Source of the DNA: a virus
Virus record (IMG/VR): IMGVR_UViG_3300027861_000012
Span: 96,380-160,379 of that record
Length of the DNA stretch: 64,000 bases
Direction: 5' to 3' (one strand)
In this document: piece after piece, positions 60,168 to 64,000 of the stretch
How positions within the stretch are numbered: the stretch's first letter is position 1
How the letters are laid out: each line of letters begins with the position of its first letter
Notes under the pieces: model-generated
Seen by the model: the letters and a program-made list of their open reading frames with translations, nothing else
Databases searched by the model: none
Told to the model about the DNA's origin: nothing
Position numbers and translations under genes: made by a program

Positions 60168-61061
60168 ATGAATCTCCCCGATTTCTGTGCGCTTGAGCCC
60201 TGGCCCAAGTACAAAGCATACTTACAGCTAAAGGCTGCACTTCGCCAGTATGGTCGGTGTCTCTTTTGGGAAGATCAAGATATTGATCTCCTCCCTGGCA
60301 TAGGTCGCTCACTTGCCCGCCAAATACTCTACTATTTTGCCAGTGGGGATGCTGATACCACCGTGCATTCAGTGTGTTCCAGTGTCGAGTGTATCGAACC
60401 ACGACACAATTATCCGATTGGTCAAGTGGTAGCCAGGAAGAATTGTTGGGAACACATCCGCCAGCAGTCATCCCGCCGTGGAGACTGTCTTATCTGGTGC
60501 GGCGGGGATGTCAATAGTCTACCCACCTACTACACAGATGGTGTCAAGCGGTCAGTGGCTCAACACATCTACGAGCTTCACTACGGCGTGAAGTTCTTCG
60601 CTAAAGCCCGCTTTCGCCCAACCTGTGGTGTCCCAAATTGTATTGCGCCAAAGCATCTTCAACCGCTAAACCCGGCGTTTGTACAACACTGGGAGGGCCC
60701 AACACCCGAGGCGTTTGCGCACAACCTTCTGGATTATATTGCGCTGATACCGACCGATAAAACAACCGGGTGTACGTATTGGCCGGGGTCTATGAACAAT
60801 GGTCGCACGCCAATGATCAAGGTTGGACAGTCACAGAGGTATAGTGTCACAAGCCTGTTGTTTAACTATGCATACGGGCCACCATCAGAGTTGGAACGTA
60901 GTACCTCTATGTCATGCGGATGCAAAAACTGCGTCGAACCCCATCACATTGTCATGCGTCACACCAGTTGGTCTGATCCTAAGTTGGAACACCCGGTGGA
61001 GATGTCACAATGTGAGAATCAACCTGAAGATACAGCCGTCCCGGTTCCAGCTATCCATTAA
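60168..61061 (+). CDS. Three tandem HNH-like zinc modules
   Basis: 297 residues. Three copies of one pattern: an initial C-x-x-W (CLFW, CLIW, CTYW), a middle aliphatic segment with YELHYG-like spacing (LARQILYYFASGD, SVAQHIYELHYG, SVTSLLFNYAYG), and a final C-x(3)-CI/CV-x-P-x-H (CSSVECIEPRH, CGVPNCIAPKH, CGCKNCVEPHH). This is the treble-clef zinc frame of HNH-type homing endonucleases and related phage DNA-binding proteins. Whether any copy keeps nuclease residues is uncertain. It may be a DNA-binding protein or a multi-domain endonuclease. Confidence 0.65.
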   Translation: MNLPDFCALEPWPKYKAYLQLKAALRQYGRCLFWEDQDIDLLPGIGRSLARQILYYFASGDADTTVHSVCSSVECIEPRHNYPIGQVVARKNCWEHIRQQSSRRGDCLIWCGGDVNSLPTYYTDGVKRSVAQHIYELHYGVKFFAKARFRPTCGVPNCIAPKHLQPLNPAFVQHWEGPTPEAFAHNLLDYIALIPTDKTTGCTYWPGSMNNGRTPMIKVGQSQRYSVTSLLFNYAYGPPSELERSTSMSCGCKNCVEPHHIVMRHTSWSDPKLEHPVEMSQCENQPEDTAVPVPAIH

Positions 61062-61066
61062 ACCTA

Positions 61067-61095
61067 TTGACACTGAGACCTCAGCATGATACAAT
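61067..61095 (+). promoter_or_regulatory. Sigma-70-like promoter TTGACA-N17-TACAAT
   Basis: TTGACA, 17-base spacer, TACAAT; transcription would start about 30 bases before the DUF1937 gene and its AAGGA site. Strongest -10 of the three similar promoters. Confidence 0.8.
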
Positions 61096-61130
61096 GAAAT
61101 AATACTCACGAATTTCAATAAGGACTCCCC

Positions 61131-61523
61131 ATGATCTATCTTGGTTCTACGTACACCCACGATGACCCTGCCGTTCAAGAGTGGCGTTTCCAAGCCGTTT
61201 GCAAAGCTGCTGCCCACTTTTTGAAGCAAGGGTTTCACATTCTTTCCCCTATTGCCCATGCGCACCCCATCGCACAGTATGGGCTCCCAACTGACTGGGG
61301 TTTCTGGGCAGAGTATGATGAAGCATGTATCAAGACCTGTGAAGTCATGTGGATACTCATGCTTGACGGTTGGGAAATCAGCCGAGGCGTGAATGCAGAG
61401 ATCCAGATCGCTAAATCTCTGTCTATACCGATCAAGTACGTACAGATCATCAACCCCGACTCAGACCAGCCAGAATATCATGTACGTAATACGCCATATG
61501 ATTACGGGAGGCTCAGTCAGTGA
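61131..61523 (+). CDS. DUF1937 family protein
   Basis: 130 residues: MIYLGSTYTHDDPAVQEWRF, FHILSPIAHAHPIAQYGLPT, WAEYDEACIKTCEVMWILML, DGWEISRGVNAEIQIAKSLS. This is the DUF1937 pattern (YLaspYsh.dpavre.Rf...SPIaHshPIa.yglp...~FW...D). The fold is related to nucleoside 2-deoxyribosyltransferases, so a role in nucleotide or nucleoside chemistry is possible, but no substrate is known. Confidence 0.8.
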   Translation: MIYLGSTYTHDDPAVQEWRFQAVCKAAAHFLKQGFHILSPIAHAHPIAQYGLPTDWGFWAEYDEACIKTCEVMWILMLDGWEISRGVNAEIQIAKSLSIPIKYVQIINPDSDQPEYHVRNTPYDYGRLSQ

Positions 61524-61861
61524 AACATCGTGTCACAGTGAACTTCGATGGCCAGATCAATTTTCGTGATCGTTCAGAAATGGCGGACACGCTCCAGAAA
61601 TGGTTTGAGACACGGGACTATTTCCGTATCGTCCTCCATTTTGAACTGGTCTCGACCAGCATTGTTGAAATTCATTATGAGGAACGCCACTTTGCCTTCG
61701 TCACCGGTGAAGTGGTATGGGATATTGAAGGGCTGCATCAAGAGAATTTGATGGACACCATCTTCATGACTCTGTGCAGTCAAGTTTGTGGTCCGACCAT
61801 TGATGTCAGCGTTAAGGCTTGGCATGACCCCGAGATGGAGGTACTGGAATGTACGCCTTAG
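61520..61861 (+). CDS. Hypothetical protein, 113 residues
   Basis: 113 residues, ATGA overlap with the DUF1937 gene. Beta-rich pattern: KHRVTVNFDGQINFRDRSEM, YFRIVLHFELVSTSIVEIHY, GEVVWDIEGLHQENLMDTIF. No recognised domain. Overlaps the next gene by 13 bases. Confidence 0.6.
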   Translation: MKHRVTVNFDGQINFRDRSEMADTLQKWFETRDYFRIVLHFELVSTSIVEIHYEERHFAFVTGEVVWDIEGLHQENLMDTIFMTLCSQVCGPTIDVSVKAWHDPEMEVLECTP

Positions 61862-62286
61862 ATCATGCCTCAATGAGGCAAGAAAAAGAGATCGTGTGGC
61901 TCGGGATAGCTCCGATTGGAATCGCATGGGTATTTCAAGCACAGGTTCTTGTACCAGAAAAGTCTGGACGTTTGTCACAACATACCCACTTTGGCTGCGA
62001 AATTGTTGGGTACACAGATTTAGCAGACTGGGCCATGCCAATCTCGTATATCCATGACGGCCAGCGGGTGCTTTTCATACGGCGAGTCTTTTACTTGTCG
62101 CCAGACTGGGACCATGGTGAAATCCCGGAAGACCTTCCCGACGACTTGGTGGTTACGCCAGATTCTATTTCCCCTGGGCGTCTTGGGGACATGCCTTGGG
62201 ACGAAGTGCTCTGGGGTATGGCGGACGATGACGAAGATGAAGAAGATTACGGAGGCTTTGATGAAGAAGATTCTGACTTCTGTTAG
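61849..62286 (+). CDS. Hypothetical protein with acidic C-terminus
   Basis: 145 residues, GGAGG before the ATG. QEKEIVWLGIAPIGIAWVFQ, HFGCEIVGYTDLADWAMPIS, DGQRVLFIRRVFYLSPDW; the last ~25 residues are nearly all acidic (DDDEDEEDYGGFDEEDSDFC). The DNA of this tail also carries the ribosome site (GGAGG) and start of the next gene in another frame. Ends with TAG. Confidence 0.6.
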   Translation: MYALDHASMRQEKEIVWLGIAPIGIAWVFQAQVLVPEKSGRLSQHTHFGCEIVGYTDLADWAMPISYIHDGQRVLFIRRVFYLSPDWDHGEIPEDLPDDLVVTPDSISPGRLGDMPWDEVLWGMADDDEDEEDYGGFDEEDSDFC

Positions 62287-63031
62287 GTGTGTAATCAATG
62301 CCAAACCGACAGTTACCGTACCCATCCTGCTGTGCATACTGCTAGTGCAGGCTTGGCACTGGTGGTATCCCGCCGGACATGTGTCTGTGACAACAGTGAT
62401 TCCCGTGACCATAGTTCAGTTGCGTGGCCACGAATACTATCGGTGTCTCTCCATTAAGCATGGGATACGAACGGTCCAAAAGGCAAGTGAGTATTGGGAG
62501 CAATACGGTATCAAGTTCAAAGTTGTGAACTTTGGTATCATCAAAGATTGTGAATGGGCGACGATCTCAAGTGACAAACATGGCGACGGCGAGCTATCGC
62601 TTATCATAGATGAGATTGAACAGGCTACTAGGACCTTTGTGGTGGTGCTTCCAGAGAAGTTTACCAATCTTGATGGCTCGTGGGCACCAGAAATTGCTGG
62701 TCTAGCATCTACCAATCGCAATGGATTCGCCCTTGTCGATTCTGATTGGCGCGTCACAGCGCATGAATTCGGCCATGCTCTATGTGGTTGTTACCACACA
62801 TACGTACAACCAGGGAACTTATTGGAATCGGGAATTTTAGATCGGAGGCCAGCCAAGGAAGACATTGTACTGACAGTTTGGCAAGCGTTTTGGGCACGGA
62901 AATTTGCACGGGACCTGGAGACAAGGTACACCAATGGCACATTCACTGAAGAAAAACGACCTCCGTACAATTTTGGCACTTATCGACGCAAGAATTTCAT
63001 CACTGGACCTATGGTCCATGGGGGTACATAG
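62261..63031 (+). CDS. Membrane-anchored metzincin-like metalloprotease
   Basis: 256 residues from the ATG at 62261, which has GGAGG five bases upstream; the longer frame has no site and lies inside the previous gene. N-terminal signal anchor (VTVPILLCILLVQAWHWWYP). Zinc motif H168-E169-F-G-H172 with a third candidate H179 (VTAHEFGHALCGCYHTYV), and a later GNLLESG that sits where a Met-turn would be. The extra residue between HExxH and the third histidine differs from the usual metzincin spacing. Would act outside the cytoplasm or in the membrane face. Confidence 0.7.
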   Translation: MKKILTSVRCVINAKPTVTVPILLCILLVQAWHWWYPAGHVSVTTVIPVTIVQLRGHEYYRCLSIKHGIRTVQKASEYWEQYGIKFKVVNFGIIKDCEWATISSDKHGDGELSLIIDEIEQATRTFVVVLPEKFTNLDGSWAPEIAGLASTNRNGFALVDSDWRVTAHEFGHALCGCYHTYVQPGNLLESGILDRRPAKEDIVLTVWQAFWARKFARDLETRYTNGTFTEEKRPPYNFGTYRRKNFITGPMVHGGT

Positions 63032-63338
63032 GAAAGAGGCCCGGAAACTGATGTTGTTGGGCAATAGACTGGCTCAGCGGCGCGTTTATGACGACAAGTT
63101 CCTGACTGAAGGCGGTTTTACCTTCATGAAGATGGTATGGTCGGTTTCCGGGAACCGGATGGACGGGAAGACTATGCGATTCAGTAGACTGCAAGACACC
63201 AAGCGTCGGTATGCCCAGCAGTTTTTGAAGCTTGGCTTCTTGCAACTTGTTACACACCCTGATTGTGGCGACAACCTGGACCGACTTGTTGTCACCAAAC
63301 TTGGCGAAGACCAACTTTACATGAGGCACAAACGATGA
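62934..63338 (+). CDS. Small helical protein, winged-helix-like
   Basis: 134 residues from an ATG at 62934 that overlaps the protease gene; MGVHRKEAR further down is an alternative start. LKKNDLRTILALIDARISSL, RKEARKLMLLGNRLAQRRVY, QDTKRRYAQQFLKLGFLQLV and a C-terminal CGDNLDRLVVTKLGEDQLYM. The helices plus a short beta pair resemble winged-helix or HTH proteins. Basic. DNA or RNA binding is a reasonable guess. Start not certain. Confidence 0.55.
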   Translation: MAHSLKKNDLRTILALIDARISSLDLWSMGVHRKEARKLMLLGNRLAQRRVYDDKFLTEGGFTFMKMVWSVSGNRMDGKTMRFSRLQDTKRRYAQQFLKLGFLQLVTHPDCGDNLDRLVVTKLGEDQLYMRHKR

Positions 63339-63970
63339 GCGTGAAGATACGACCCGATAACAGGTTGATTATCACAGTGGGTTACCCTCGCAGCGGTAAA
63401 TCAACCTGGGCAATGGGAACATGTATCCCTACTGTGTCCTCTGATGCCCTCCGTATGGCCCTATTTGGCAGCCTATGGAGCGAAGCACAGGAACACCTTG
63501 TCTTGCCGTTGGCTCGAACCATGGTTCAGACACTGTTCTTCGCTGGTCACCCGCGAGTGGTTTTTGATTCCATCAGCACTACTCGTGCCCTACGTGATTT
63601 CTGGCGGCCATCACCTGAATGCCCCTGGACACGAACCTACCATATTTTAGAAACCAGTGCTGAAGTCTGCAAAGAGCGAGCCGTCGAGTCCGGGGATGAC
63701 TATCTGGTACCGGTGATTGACCGCCTGCAAAGCAAATACGAGCCTGTGGAGCCATGCGAAGAGGGTCCCAGATTCGTTATGCGCCGTGGCGAAGAGGATT
63801 TCGTTCAAGAAACAGCAGAAATGCGGGCCGACCACAAGGAATTGTTTCATGCCATCTTGGAACAGCACGAAGCTGGGATGCGTGAGCTACGGGAGACTGG
63901 CACCTACACCGGTGAACTCTCTGTAGGCATGATCCTGGCGATACGGGATGCACTGGAGTTGCCAGTATGA
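63335..63970 (+). CDS. P-loop nucleotide/polynucleotide kinase-like protein
   Basis: 211 residues from the ATG at 63335, ATGA overlap with the previous gene. Walker A GYPRSGKST (residues 16-24) after RLIITV, then SSDALRMALFGSLW, HPRVVFDSISTTRALRDFW and a lid-like HILETSAEVCKERAVESG. The order matches AAA_33/zeta-toxin and polynucleotide kinase-type phosphotransferases (base and phosphate handling), with no phosphatase domain. Substrate could be a nucleotide or a nucleic acid 5' end. Confidence 0.75.
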   Translation: MSVKIRPDNRLIITVGYPRSGKSTWAMGTCIPTVSSDALRMALFGSLWSEAQEHLVLPLARTMVQTLFFAGHPRVVFDSISTTRALRDFWRPSPECPWTRTYHILETSAEVCKERAVESGDDYLVPVIDRLQSKYEPVEPCEEGPRFVMRRGEEDFVQETAEMRADHKELFHAILEQHEAGMRELRETGTYTGELSVGMILAIRDALELPV

Positions 63971-64000
63971 CTGACCGAGAAACCTTTGCTAGCTGTGTCA
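63967..64000 (+). CDS. Start of next gene (cut by window end)
   Basis: ATG at 63967 overlaps the kinase stop (ATGA); MTDRETFASCV is visible. Nothing else can be said. Confidence 0.5.
   Translation, partial: MTDRETFASCV

Noticed and set aside
49366-63970. TAG stop-codon recoding suggested by phage RF2
   Set aside because: Several genes end in TAG in the expected place and no conserved protein in the window contains an in-frame TAG.
1-64000. Integration or lysogeny functions (integrase, repressor, att site)
   Set aside because: None recognised in any frame; the rest of the genome is not visible, so lifestyle cannot be decided.

Overview
This window is part of the genome of a tailed double-stranded DNA phage (Caudoviricetes), probably a siphovirus. 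The evidence is a head module (GpA-type large terminase, portal, scaffold, P22-type coat protein) followed by connector proteins, a tail tube protein, a frameshifted tail-assembly chaperone and a 1438-residue tape measure. No integrase, repressor, tRNA or rRNA gene was seen. A host with two membranes is likely, because several proteins carry export signals, including a Tat signal. The mix of exported proteins with proline-rich linkers and papain-like proteases recalls phages of Planctomycetes-type bacteria, but that is only a weak impression.

Layout. From 48.6 kb down to 1, every gene is on the minus strand, packed tightly with ATGA, TAATG or TGATG stop/start overlaps. In transcription order: a zinc-finger small-terminase candidate and a holin-like protein; a set of exported proteins (PKD-like protein, Tat papain-like protease, membrane thioredoxin with a nested ORF); two small paralogues; terminase, portal, connectors, scaffold and coat; a run of six related or domain-swapped ~200-residue surface proteins; connectors and tail tube; the gpG/gpT-like chaperone; tape measure; one small structural protein; three LamG-like paralogues; then two enormous repeat proteins. 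The first is 5090 residues. The second starts at 4274, is open for over 1420 residues and runs off the left edge. Both are built of 20-residue beta repeats interrupted by YWTD/NHL-like beta-propellers. Intrinsic terminators follow the coat, tail tube and the 22785-23405 gene.

At 48.63-49.07 kb the strand switches. This non-coding stretch carries three copies of an 11-bp repeat and two adjacent hairpins with TCAAA-containing loops. From there to 64 kb all genes are on the plus strand, mostly short, in three or four operons. Three of these follow a TTGACA-N17-TAAGGT/TAAGAT/TACAAT promoter.

The plus-strand region looks like metabolic and takeover functions: a RlaP-like nucleotidyltransferase, a cysteine desulfurase, a class-2 peptide release factor (RF2), a secreted DNA/RNA nuclease, an ADP-ribosyltransferase-fold candidate, nucleoside diphosphate kinase, a divergent Thg1-like protein (tRNA-His guanylyltransferase superfamily, 3'-5' polymerase), a protein with three HNH-like zinc modules, a DUF1937 protein, an exported metzincin-like protease and a P-loop nucleotide or polynucleotide kinase. 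The combination of RlaP, Thg1-like, kinase, RF2 and desulfurase suggests a tRNA repair/translation-maintenance island and is the most interesting functional hypothesis here. The giant propeller/20-mer repeat proteins are the most striking structural feature.
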